Assembly (NCBI RefSeq): GCF_000003855.2
Contig: NW_003101676.1
Span: 1,915,287 to 1,979,286 of the forward strand
Direction of reading: 5' to 3'
DNA length: 64,000 nucleotides
Source: Blastomyces gilchristii SLH14081
Taxonomy: Eukaryota > Ascomycota > Eurotiomycetes > Onygenales > Ajellomycetaceae
Shown here in pieces: positions 48,924 to 59,171 of this stretch; position 1 is the first letter of the stretch, and each line of letters starts with the position of its first letter. Position numbers and translations under genes: made by a program. The notes below the pieces were generated by a model. That model saw only the letters and a program-made list of their open reading frames with translations, did not search any database and was not told the DNA's origin.

Positions 48924-51404
48924 ATCTGTATATCTAGATGACATTCTCATCTTCACTGATGAATTCAGAAAGAAATATCAGAAACATGTGTGAAGAGTAT
49001 TGTAATAATTACAAGAAACAGAACTATCAATAAATATTAATAAGTGTGATTTTGAAGTTAAGAGTACAAAATATCTAGATATTATCATAGAAGCTGATAA
49101 GAAAATTCAAATGAATTCTGAGAAGATCTCTGTTATTCTTGAATGAGAAGCTTCACATACTATAAAAGATGTATAAAGCTTCATTAGACTTGCTAACTTT
49201 TATCAGTAATTTATACAAAACATCTCAGATATCATGAGATTACTTACAGAACTTATTAAGAAGAATGAAGTATTTCAGTAGTCAGTGAATACTGAAGCTG
49301 CATTTATACAGATGAAGAAAATGTTTATTAATACTTCTCTACTGATAATATTTAACTCTGATTGTGAGACAGTTGTTGAAGCTGATTTCTCTGACTATGT
49401 CACAGAAGAAGCTATATTATAATATGATAATAAAGATGTCTTATAATTATACATTTTCATGTCTAAGAAACTGAGTTCTGCTGAATGCAATTACAAGATC
49501 TATAATAAGAAACTTCTTACAATTATACACTATCTAGATGAATGAGACTCTGAACTTCAAAGTGTCTTCAAATTTGAGATAATCATAGATTATAAGAATC
49601 TCAAGCATTTCACAATTATCTATAAGCTTATCAAACATCAGATGCAATGATCTAAGCTATTAAACTATTTTTATTTCACTATACACTATCATCTCAGCAG
49701 TCAGAACTCAATGACAGATACTCTCTTATAATAAGAGTAAGATATATCTTTCAATGTAATAGATGCTTATTGAATGCATTAAGAACATCAGCTCTTAAAT
49801 CTGAAGATTTTAGTTAATTAAAATGAAATAACTTATGATACTATACATACTTCTCTGATTAGAACACTCTCTCTCTGAACTGATACTGATACTGATATTT
49901 TCACTTCTTCTACACTGAACAAACTGTGGCATATAACAGCTCAGACTGATGAACTTCTTCAGACTCTCACTAAAGTAGTATAATAAAAAGTATCTCAATT
50001 TTCTTCACAATTATATATAAAGACTGACATCTCAAAATATTCAATTGATGATAATAACACTCTGTAATTCTGTGAATAACACTGAGTCTCTCACTCTGAA
50101 CTCTTACACACTTAGATAATGCAAGAGATGCATGACTTATATATAACTGAATATTCAGATTGTGAATAACTGTATTAAATAGTCTCTTAAGAATTCTACT
50201 GATCTGAGATTTTAAACAGTATTAGGCACTTCATCTGAAACTGTAATCATTATTCTCTTATTAACTCATGAAAGAACTGTAGAAAAGATCTATTAAAATA
50301 ACTTAATATCTTTGAAAGAATCTGATAAGATGTAGTAATTAACTTCACTATTAATCTTTCTGAGAGTAAGAATTGTAAGAACATTTTAATTATTATTAAC
50401 TAATTGAGTAAAGATATAATATTAAAGTCTTATAATAAAATAAATGCTGAACAAGTCACTGAAGTCTTTCTATAAAGTCTGTTCTATTAGATGTATGAAT
50501 TACTGAGATCTATAGTATTAAATTAAGACTGTTAATTTATAAGCACTTTCTAAACAAGAATCTGTTAAGTGCTCAAGATTATACACTGTTTGTTAACTAT
50601 CTATCACTCTAAGACTGATGATATATCAGAATAAATAATTCAGACTGTAAAGAACTATCTTTATAAGTTCTATAATTATTCATAAAATGATTGATATGCT
50701 CTTCTTCTATACACAGAAGTCACTATTAATAATCAAGATATCATTTCAATAGATATAAGCTTATTCTTTCTTATATACAGATATTATGTGAAAGTGTTGA
50801 ATCTTCTAGAGATTATACAGTTCATATCAAACTCTCACAGTTTAATTCAGATCACTGATAATATAGTAATAAAGCTCTGAAATACTCACAATTGAGCAGA
50901 GATCTCTATGATAAGTGTTAAACAGAATTAAGAAGATTGAATCAATATTCATCAAGACCTTACTAAGCAATATAAGATAGAGAATCTAGTATGATTAAAT
51001 CTTAAAAATATACAGATTACACACTCATCTTATACACTGAATTATCACTATATTAAATATAGTGTGATAGAAGATCTAGACAGTTATAATTATTATCTTA
51101 ACATATCATCAGAGATTTATAATATCTTTTAAACAAGCTTGCTTCATCACACTGTCACTGACTCATTTCCTTCTTAACTGACTTTCAATTGACAGTTATC
51201 AGAGATTATAGAAGAAGACAATGAACTTGAGTAAGAGATGAAGATATTCTTAATAAGAGATTCTGCAGCTGCATCTGATAATATCTTGTAAAATAAGTCA
51301 GCTATAATTATCTGATCTGAACTCTGAGCTCTGTATTATCTATAACAGTAACTCTTGACTGATGAGAATTACACACAATCTCATCTCTGAAAGGAAGAAG
51401 CTAA
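48924..51404 (+). pseudogene. E2 pol, second part: RT end, RNase H, integrase, chromodomain
   Basis: Starts inside the RT active site (YLDDILIFTDEFRKKYQKHV, 48930-48993), which is intact. RNase H is near 49460-49710 (KKLSSAECNYKIYNKKLL, DYKNLKHF). The linker has an ACTGATACTGATACTGATAT run near 49880. Integrase covers 50192-51230, ending in a chromodomain near 51220-51330. A polypurine tract is at 51389-51400. This is the longest Gypsy-B 3' half in the window. Stops are frequent. Confidence 0.83.
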
Positions 51405-51740
51405 TGTGATGAGCTGCGCCTGATCAATTATATAGACTATTTTATTACACTTTATAAATTTCATTAAAAGCTTCAATTCTTAGTTCACTAAAAAGCTTTA
51501 ATCTTCAGTTGCTGATTTTCAGCTGAAAAACTTATGAAATTTCTATTCTTCTGCTCTGAAGCTTCACTGTATATACAGAGTCTCTATTCTTCTGCTCTGA
51601 AGCTTCATCACATACATATATAAATATTCACTTCAATCACTGATTCTCATACTTTCTCTTTCTTTTCTTCTCTAACATTTTTTACTTTGTAATATAAGAT
51701 CTATATATTATACTGATCTATTCAGCGTAGACCTCTTATA
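51405..51740 (+). repeat. E2 3' LTR with an internal tandem duplication
   Basis: 336 bp against 295 bp for the 5' LTR. The difference is explained by a tandem copy of about 41 bases: the word TCTATTCTTCTGCTCTGAAG occurs at about 51541 and again at about 51583. Followed by AGAAT. Confidence 0.87.
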
Positions 51741-52150
51741 AGAATTTACAGATTACATACTTATCTCATATACTGAATTATTATTATATTAAGTATAAAG
51801 TGATAGAAGTTTTAGACAGTTATAACTACTATCTTGATATATTATCCGAAATTCATAATATCTTTTATACAAGCTTACTCTGCTCTACTATTACTGATCT
51901 GTTTTCTTCTCAACTGACTTCTAACTGATAGCTGTCAGAGATTATAAAAGAAGATAACAAACTTGAATAAGAGATTAAAGATATTCTTAATAAGAGACCT
52001 CACAGCTGTAACTGATAATATCTTGTGAAATAAGTTAGTTATAATTATCTGATCCGAACTCTGAGCTCTGTATTATCTAAGACAGCAGCTCTTGACTGAT
52101 GAGAACTATATATCTGCAACTCTATATCACTTCTGAAAAGAGAGAACTAA
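51741..52150 (+). pseudogene. E1 integrase C-terminus and chromodomain remnant
   Basis: Continues from 32354 after removal of E2; it corresponds to 51004-51404 of E2. Polypurine tract GAAAAGAGAGAA at 52135-52146, then the E1 3' LTR. Confidence 0.85.
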
Positions 52151-52422
52151 TGTAACAGACTGTGCTTAATCAATTATATAGACTGTTTTATTACACTTTA
52201 TAGATTCTGCTGAAAGCTTCAATTCTTAATCATTAATTCTTAGCTGAAAAAGTCATGAAATTTCTATTCTTCTGCTCTGAAGCTTTACTATGTACATGTA
52301 TAAATATTCACTCTGATTGCTAATTTCTGTACTTTCTCTTTTTTTTCCTTCTCTAATGTTTTTCACTTTTGTATTATAAGATCTATATATTATACTAATC
52401 TATTCAGTGTATACCTCTTACA
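52151..52422 (+). repeat. E1 3' LTR
   Basis: 272 bp, same length as 25176-25447, TGTAAC...CTTACA, followed by ATTTG. More mutated at its inner (left) end than the 5' LTR's outer end. Confidence 0.9.
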
Positions 52423-52842
52423 ATTTGCATATATATCAGCTATCTACTGCTGCTGTAATTTCAACATTACTTAAAGTCACTGCAGCACTGTGTTTATACT
52501 TGTATTTAAGAGTTCTCTTATATTATCAGTAGACATAGCTATATTGTTTATCAGATGTACAGTATTTGTGTTTAAAAGTTCTTCAGAAGAAGTGTATTTG
52601 TATAAATATCTTATACATCTAAGATATTAGAACTCTCAGATCTTTCACTAATATTCTCTTCATGAGATCTTGTTGCAGAGTCAGAGTAGATGATAAGTAA
52701 GCTTCTATCTATCTAACAGAGACTCAGTGTCCGCTTAACTGATCATTCATTTTTTCTTCTTATTATTATGCATTGTTATGTGTTTGAATATCTTTTAATG
52801 AATAATCATTTTCTAATAAGAAGATGATGAATATTTTTCAAG
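52423..52842 (-). pseudogene. oldest Gypsy-B layer (E0): gag start and leader, right part
   Basis: Resumes the gag fragment of 24866-25175 at the ATTTG duplication. It matches 11490-11850 of Gypsy-B copy 1, including the region of the gag start near 52534, and leads to the LTR at 52843. Carries a small insertion relative to copy 1 near 52560-52590. Confidence 0.85.
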
Positions 52843-53110
52843 TGTAATGAGCCTATGCTGAATAGATCAACATTAAGATATAGATCTTATATAACAAAAA
52901 TGGAAAATGTTAGAGAAGGAAAAAAAGAGAAAGTGTGAGAATCAGTGATCAGAGTGAATATTTATACGTGTACAAGGTGGAGCTTCAGGGCGGGAGAATA
53001 GGAACTCTATGAGTTTCTCAGCCGAGGATCGGCGACCGAGGATCGGAGCTTTCGGCAGGAATCTATGGAGTGTAATGGAATGGTCTATTAATCGGGCGTA
53101 GCCCGCTACA
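52843..53110 (-). repeat. E0 5' LTR, border of the repeat block
   Basis: 268 bp, TGTAATGAGCC...CCCGCTACA. Its outer 130 bases (52975-53110) are GC-rich with many CpG; the inner half is AT-rich. It marks the transition from mutated repeats to normal DNA. Its partner 3' LTR is not in the window. Confidence 0.88.
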
Positions 53111-53613
53111 AAGCCCTTATATTTTCAAGATTGAAATTAAAATGGGTGTATGGAACAGGCAGCTGATATTAATATGAAAGACCTAACTTTTTATTATTAT
53201 TATTATTGGAGTTCAAAATAACTGTACAAGCGGCGGCAGCGGCAGTGGCGGCAGCAGTGGCAGTGACAGCTGCAGCTGCTTATTACAGTGACGGATTATT
53301 TTTATATCCATTAGTTACCCGGCATACAAGAGGTTTTCAATTAGATGATTACAATATTTACAAGGCCTATGCCACAGCAGCGCCGAATCGTGGCATCTAT
53401 GCCTATATAGGAAGGCCGTGCGTACTAAATATTTCATGCGACTTGGCGCTGCAGGATCCCTCTATTATATTAAGATTTACATTTCGGCGATGGTGTCGCC
53501 GACTGGCACGGCGGAATAACCATAACCCGGTCGTATAATAAGCCTACGTTTTTCCGGAATGTAGTAATCACCAACAGGAAGGGATATCATGTGACCCTGT
53601 GTTATGTTGAAGC
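53111..53613. other. short unmutated segment between E0 and the copia element
   Basis: Balanced base composition with CpG, unlike everything to the left. Contains a (TTA)n run at 53190-53205 and the alanine-rich frame at 53206-53538. Probably single-copy DNA. Confidence 0.6.
53206..53538 (+). CDS. hypothetical alanine-rich small ORF
   Basis: 110 codons from a TTG (no ATG in frame), so this is more likely an exon or relic than a full gene. Residues 8-26 are almost all alanine/valine (GCG/GCA repeats). The rest (YYSDGLFLYPLVTRH ... IYKAYATAAPNRGIYAYIGRP) is of ordinary composition and ends basic (RFTFRRWCRRLARRNNH). No family recognised. It lies between two transposons, so it may be a truncated host gene. 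Confidence 0.3.
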   Translation: MEFKITVQAAAAAVAAAVAVTAAAAYYSDGLFLYPLVTRHTRGFQLDDYNIYKAYATAAPNRGIYAYIGRPCVLNISCDLALQDPSIILRFTFRRWCRRLARRNNHNPVV

Positions 53614-53729
53614 TGTGGGATGGTTAATCTGTTGTATTCGTGTAGGAAGAGCTAGCTATATATATTACATATGAGATCACGTGTAGGCGGAGCGGTCGCT
53701 ACGGCAACGCCACTAGGGCGGATGCTACA
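53614..53729 (-). repeat. copia 3' LTR (left)
   Basis: 116 bp, GC-balanced with many CpG (GGCGGAGCGGTCGCTACGGC). Identical to 58719-58834. Next to it on the inner side, 53730-53738, a C run gives AAGGGGGGG on the minus strand, the polypurine tract. Confidence 0.9.
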
Positions 53730-53939
53730 CCCCCCCTTGCATTGCCATGCGAGATCACAAACATCATAATAAAGAATCAATCATCTCTTGCAAATCTAGC
53801 TATGCCATTCTCAAGTCCATTCAAATCATGCTACCTGCATTGAGTTTGTGTATTCTGTCCCTCTTCACCTGTAAAACCTAGTAAATCAAGGAATTGATGA
53901 AATGCAACTGTGCTTAAGAGTTTAGTCAATTCATCTGCT

Positions 53940-55560
53940 GTCATTTCTTCAGTTGAGATGTAATCAATTGAGATTATATCATTGTTCAACTGGCTGCGGG
54001 CATAATGAAATCAGGTGTTAATATGCTTGCTTCTCACGGTGATTGCAGTCACTGTGACAAGATCAATCATCTCCTTATTATCCGCCTTGATTGGCAGGAG
54101 GTCTTCTGTTTCAATGAAGCTCAGATTCATTATCATACTTCTCAACCATGTTGCTTCATGTACAGCTTCACTCAATGCCATGTATTCAGCCTCATTAGAG
54201 CTTAAGAATACACAGGGTTGCTTGCTCAATTATCATGAAATTGACATGTTTCTCAATTTGAAGATGTAACTGAATGTAGATTTATAATTATCATTTAACA
54301 GGTCAGCTCAATTGAAATCTGTATATCTGACTGACATGTATGCCATGTTCAGAAATTCATTCTCAGATCTCTCATCATCATTCTTCATGTAGAATATGTC
54401 AATCTTGTGTGTTTCTTTCAAATATTGAATGATATGTAATAGAGCCTTTCACATCTTAGAAGTGAAAGCAGTGTTCTTCTGTATCAGTAGAGATGCTGTG
54501 TGAGTGATATTCAGCTGCAGCTTGACAGCTAAGTATTGCAGACACTCAACATCATGCTGGAATCATTACTCTGTAAAACTGCTTTCTTTTTCAGAGATGA
54601 GAAAGTCATCTAGACATAGATTCTCATTCATAAGTGTACAGACAGCAGTTATATTATCTAGATGAAAATCTTCTATCAATTCATTGATGTAATGTCAAAG
54701 TGTCAATTTGATTTCACTCTTTATATATTTCACTTTCATTTCTAGATATTTTATGAATTTCTTTAAGTCTTTAATCTCTAGTTTTTACTGTAAAATGTTG
54801 ATAAGTCAATCAGCATTCTTCAGAGCATCTGCAAAGATATGAAGATTATCAATATATATGATCATATACAGGTGTTTTCAGGCTGAATGCTTTCAAAGAG
54901 TAGAGTCATAAGAACTCAGACTGAAGCCATTTTCTTGCAGTATAGCTGTTAAGTAGTCATATTATATTTTAGTAGCTGAATTCAATTCATATAGAGATTC
55001 TTCAACTGCACAGATGAGCATACACTAAGTTTCTTATTCAAAGTCTGTGAGTTATCTTATATAGACTGTTTTCTCTAATCTATTATACAGATATGTCATT
55101 ACTATATTCACTTACTGTAGAGTTCAATCATGCTTTGCAGTAATTATAAACATTATTCAATTTGTTATATCTGTAATCACAGAGGCATAAGTCTTCTGAT
55201 GAGTGTCTTTCTTCAATCAGTTATCATATACAACTCATTAAGATTTTCACAATATATCATTCTCATCAGCATTGAGATTATTAGAGCAGTTCTTTTCAAT
55301 GAATACTCAGTGATCAGATATCACTAATTCATCATATAAGACATCAGAATATGAAATAAGTGTTCAGGTCTTGTGTCTCTCAAGATCAGATATTTTGCAT
55401 TGTATTGATTTCTTTCAATAATCTCTCATCATCTCTGATCTACTCATAGCATTCTTATGTGATTTCAGAAGAGAATCAGTAATGAGAGTGAGAGTGTAAG
55501 CTGTAAATACCTTTGCCAGCTGCATTCAATCTGTACTCATCAATTCAGAAATGTTGGAAT
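53940..55560 (-). pseudogene. copia reverse transcriptase and RNase H
   Basis: RNase H is open at 54229-54011: KQPCVFLSSNEAEYMALSEA, then ATWLR and a KADNKEMIDL segment, ending RSKHINT. RT lies upstream to about 55560; its active-site box near 54840-54865 reads YIDNLHIFADAL (YVDD-type with the second D changed to N). Stops are scattered. The plus-strand frames over 54005-54269 are shadows. Confidence 0.82.
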
Positions 55561-57115
55561 TCTTCATTAAATAGGTGATAGAAACAGTGTCAGTTGCTGC
55601 AGTTGTAGTAGTTGTAGTAATCTTCAGCATTTCTTGCACTTTTGCAGAAAAAATCACATCACTTGTGTCAATAATTTTATCTGTTGTAGAACTTCACAAG
55701 CAATAGATTGAATGTTCACAGAATTCAATAAGCTTATATGAATCAGCCTGTGTGGACAACTTATTCAATGACTTCTGTGATTCATGAAGATGAGCAAAAA
55801 CATCAGTTTCAAGCTCATGAAAATGTGTGATCTGCAGTGAGGCATTTGTCAATACTGAAAAAGAAATTGTATGAGAACTATGAACAGCTTCTTTGCTATC
55901 ATCATCTGCAACTGCAGGCCAATACTTTTCATTATATAGAACTGTAGATGTGAGTGTATTATTTGTGATTGAAACAACTGTTTTCAGAATGTTTATTCAG
56001 AATTTCTTCAGAATCTTCTTGCTGATAAGAACTGCTCTGATGCAGGTTATAATTGTATGTATTCCGCGCTCAGACACATCATCTTAATATGATGATTGAG
56101 AAGTAGTTGATTCTCATACTGTGCTATGATTGATGAACAATGCTGTAATCTTCATAAATCTGAATACATTATTAACATCAGTTCTGACATATACTGATGC
56201 AGTAAAACCTAGGTTCTTTATAAATTGAACTCAGTATGCATAGTAATTATAAACTTGATTCTTGATATATAAGAAATAGATTCATCTATATCTGATCATG
56301 TCATCTGTGATTAACATGTAATATTTATTACTCTGCCGCAATTCAACAGAGTGATCTGTAGACTCACTTAATGTCTGCCTGTTATCTGCAAGATTGATAT
56401 GAATTCTCTTCATTGAGTGTACAGCCTGTGGCATGAGAGTGATTGAGTATTTATATATCATACTCACTTTAATGCAGGTTTTGCAAAAGAAATTGATCTT
56501 GATGTCTTTGACACAGATGTCAGATAGTGAATTCTTTGTCAATACTATAATAGCTTCTGTATATATATGTCTCAGGTCAACATGCTACTTCGCAAGTGTT
56601 TTCACAGTTGTAGATGATTCTTGATATTGAGGTTGATCAATGATGAGATCATTGTTATCAATAGTGATCATGGCTTTAGCATAGTTATTATTATATATGT
56701 ATGATTTCACTGTGAAGTAGACTGCTTTAGACTCATAATATACATCAACTTCTGACATTCTCTCAACTATTTTATAAATTAAGTTTTGAGATGTATGAAT
56801 TGCAGTGAAAATCACTTCACTTGATGCTTTAATGATGAAATAGAATGAGATGTTCAAGCTTGAAAGCTTATATTGAAAACTCTGATTCTTCAACCTGGCA
56901 AATGATAATAGATTGACTGTGAGATTGAGAATATAATAAATATTACAGACAGTGATATTCTCTTCTTCAGATTTTAGAAGAAGATTGCTGATCTCTTTGA
57001 TATGACTGTAATCTCTGTTCACTGTATAAACCTTCATATTATCATCATACATCTTCTGCTGAATGAGAGACTGCTTTTCACCTGTCATGTGAAAACTCAC
57101 ACATGTGTCAAGAAA
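55561..57115 (-). pseudogene. copia protease and integrase
   Basis: 57115-56585 starts at the protease active site (DTCVSFHMTG) and continues open for 171 codons with the usual VYTVN...LTVNLLSFARL motif. 56542-56282 is the GAG-pre-integrase/integrase start (FFCKTCIKVSM, then MKRIHINLA and YYMLITDDMIRYR), with the C-x2-C and the first core aspartates. The rest of integrase to about 55900 and a linker to RT are mutated. Confidence 0.82.
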
Positions 57116-58482
57116 TCAAGGTTTGTTTATTGTATCAATAGTTGCTGAAAAAGCAATTGTTACATTGACAGCTGCAGATTGTGAGATCATAAGATCAGAG
57201 AATTTCTTCTTCTTATTATCTTTGTTCTTCTTTTTACTCTTCTGCTTGTCATGTCTGCTGATACTGGCATTGTTACTATTATTCTTCTCAGATGTAATGA
57301 TATATTTCTTGTTTAACTCATATCACTGTTCAGTAGCAAGTTCTGAATGCAGATATACAGGTGTTTTTTCAGTGTTANNNNNNNNNNNNNNNNNNNNNNN
57401 NNNNNNNNNNNNNNNNNNNNNNNNNNNNNNNNNNNNNNNNNNNNNNNNNNNNNNNNNNNNNNNNNNNNNNNNNNNNNNNNNNNNNNNNNNNNNNNNNNNN
57501 NNNNNNNNNNNNNNNNNNNNNNNNNNNNNNNNNNNNNNNNNNNNNNNNNNNNNNNNNNNNNNNNNNNNNNNNNNNNNNNNNNNNNNNNNNNNNNNNNNNN
57601 NNNNNNNNNNNNNNNNNNNNNNNNNNNNNNNNNNNNNNNNNNNNNNNNNNNNNNNNNNNNNNNNNNNNNNNNNNNNNNNNNNNNNNNNNNNNNNNNNNNN
57701 NNNNNNNNNNNNNNNNNNNNNNNNNNNNNNNNNNNNNNNNNNNNNNNNNNNNNNNNNNNNNNNNNNNNNNNNNNNNNNNNNNNNNNNNNNNNNNNNNNNN
57801 NNNNNNNNNNNNNNNNNNNNNNNNNNNNNNNNNNNNNNNNNNNNNNNNNNNNNNNNNNNNNNNNNNNNNNNNNNNNNNNNNNNNNNNNNNNNNNNNNNNN
57901 NNNNNNNNNNNNNNNNNNNNNNNNNNNNNNNNNNNNNNNNNNNNNNNNNNNNNNNNNNNNNNNNNNNNNNNNNNNNNNNNNNNNNNNNNNNNNNNNNNNN
58001 NNNNNNNNNNNNNNNNNNNNNNNNNNNNNNNNNNNNNNNNNNNNNNNNNNNNNNNNNNGTAGTTATTATTATCAAATATAATTACAGCTTTGATATTCAT
58101 GACTTTTTGAACATTCTTTTGATATTCACAGATCTTAGATTTGAAATCATCTGCTGCAGAAGTGACTACTTGATGGCACACTCACTCTATCACAGAACAT
58201 CATCAGGTCATTGAATGTCATTGATATCATATTATCTGAACTCATTCTAGACATGATACTTGTGTGTCGCGCTTCTATACATGTTGCTTATGAGCTTGAA
58301 GTGTCATCATTCAATTCATGATCTGCTCTGCTGTTTGCAGATGACTTCATGATCTCTTCTGTGACTTCTGTGTATTGTGTAGTATCTATTTTCTCTGATT
58401 CTTCATTGATAGATGCCTGAGTGTGAGGATGCAAACATAAAGTTCTCCTTCTATCACTCTGTGGCGTAGGCATACCACTCAT
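57116..58482 (-). pseudogene. copia gag, partly hidden by the sequence gap
   Basis: The probable start is ATG 58482 (MSGMPTPQSDRRRTLCLHPH), followed by an acidic Ser/Asn-rich stretch to 58288. A further open piece is 58181-58060 (FKSKICEYQKNVQKVMNIKAV). The centre lies in the undetermined bases; the C-terminal end at 57375-57120 is AT-rich with no readable zinc knuckle. Frames overlapping the gap in either direction carry no information. Confidence 0.55.
57378..58058. other. assembly gap (681 N)
   Basis: Undetermined bases within the copia gag. Its length may be an estimate rather than a measurement. Confidence 0.99.
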
Positions 58483-58697
58483 CGGTCAAAGGAGGGTTGG
58501 ATGGAGGAATTGAAAAGAAAAAAAACGCGTTATATTATACTGTAGGGTTCTGCTATTCCAATTGCCGGCCAAGCAGATACACTCAAAACGTGCAATGTAA
58601 ATGTGGTAAAAGGATTCTCCTATTCAGGGTGAACACATTCAATGCTTACGCAGGTGTTTTTAAACAAAAGTAAAAAAAATGTAATTCTTTGTAAAAA

Positions 58698-58718
58698 CGT
58701 GCTATCCGGGCTATAACC
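58698..58718 (-). other. copia primer-binding site, half-tRNA type
   Basis: Just inside the 5' LTR (minus strand) the sequence begins GGTTATAGCCCGG. This resembles the complement of the anticodon stem-loop of initiator methionine tRNA, the primer site used by copia-type elements that prime with a half tRNA. One base differs from the expected GGTTATGAGCCC. Confidence 0.5.
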
Positions 58719-58834
58719 TGTGGGATGGTTAATCTGTTGTATTCGTGTAGGAAGAGCTAGCTATATATATTACATATGAGATCACGTGTAGGCGGAGCGG
58801 TCGCTACGGCAACGCCACTAGGGCGGATGCTACA
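58719..58834 (-). repeat. copia 5' LTR (right)
   Basis: 116 bp, identical to the left LTR. Includes a TATATATA stretch that could serve as promoter. Followed by GGAGC. Confidence 0.9.
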
Positions 58835-59171
58835 GGAGCTACTACACAAGCCTTAACCCACGTGACCCACACACATATATTTAGCTTTCACTAGCTACTA
58901 GTTAAACAATAACAACCAACCATGTTCAACCTCTCTCAGGTTATGAGCCCGGATGTTCAAACATGTTAGTGCTCAATGACTTGATTTGTCACCCCTCAAA
59001 AATGTGACAAGCAATACAATATATAATACATTTACACAACTTACTGATTCCCACCCTGCTTCATTCAACATGCTCCTCAATCATTCTCCTAGTTTGATAG
59101 TTATTCTATGTATCCCCTTGTTTTAGCTGCTCTCCGGTTTAGGTGTCCTTGTTTACAGGACAATCTGTTAA
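58835..59171. other. intergenic, apparently unmutated DNA
   Basis: Normal composition; no reading frame or repeat recognised. A TTTACAG at 59153-59159 could be a splice acceptor for the downstream gene. Confidence 0.5.

Larger units (their letters stand above)
32355..51740 (+). mobile_element. E2: full-length Gypsy-B nested in E1, itself split by a TIR element
   Basis: LTRs at 32355-32649 (295 bp) and 51405-51740 (336 bp) face the same way, and the 5-bp duplication AGAAT flanks both outer ends (32350-32354, 51741-51745). Internal parts are 32650-35275 and 48924-51404. When joined, these restore a continuous RT reading across the 10-bp duplication of the inserted TIR element. E2 lies in the integrase of E1. 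Confidence 0.88.
25176..52422 (+). mobile_element. E1: full-length Gypsy-B split by a LINE and by E2
   Basis: LTRs of 272 bp at 25176-25447 and 52151-52422. Flanking 5-bp duplications ATTTG at 25171-25175 and 52423-52427 are identical, proving that these distant LTRs belong to one insertion. Internal pieces: 25448-27071, 29210-32354 and 51741-52150. The gaps hold a LINE (27072-29209) and E2 (32355-51740). It is inserted in the gag of an older, opposite-strand Gypsy-B. Confidence 0.88.
53614..58834 (-). mobile_element. Ty1/copia retrotransposon with very short LTRs
   Basis: Two 116-bp direct repeats (53614-53729, 58719-58834), TGTGGG...CTACA, identical by eye, flank 5 kb. The minus-strand interior has the copia order gag, protease, integrase, RT, RNase H. 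Flanking pentamers are GAAGC and GGAGC, a likely target duplication with one transition. The internal part is AT-rich and mutated; the LTRs and flanks are not. Includes a 681-base gap of undetermined sequence. Confidence 0.88.

Noticed and set aside
25176..51740. Tandem retrotransposon array sharing LTRs (LTR-internal-LTR-internal-LTR), as from unequal recombination
   Set aside because: The target duplications ATTTG and AGAAT show two separate, nested insertions instead.
54005..54269. Plus-strand frames over the copia RNase H
   Set aside because: Shadows of the clear minus-strand RNase H (54229-54011).
57105..58214. Long frames (up to 369 codons) on both strands
   Set aside because: They span the 681-base gap of N, so the open length is artificial.
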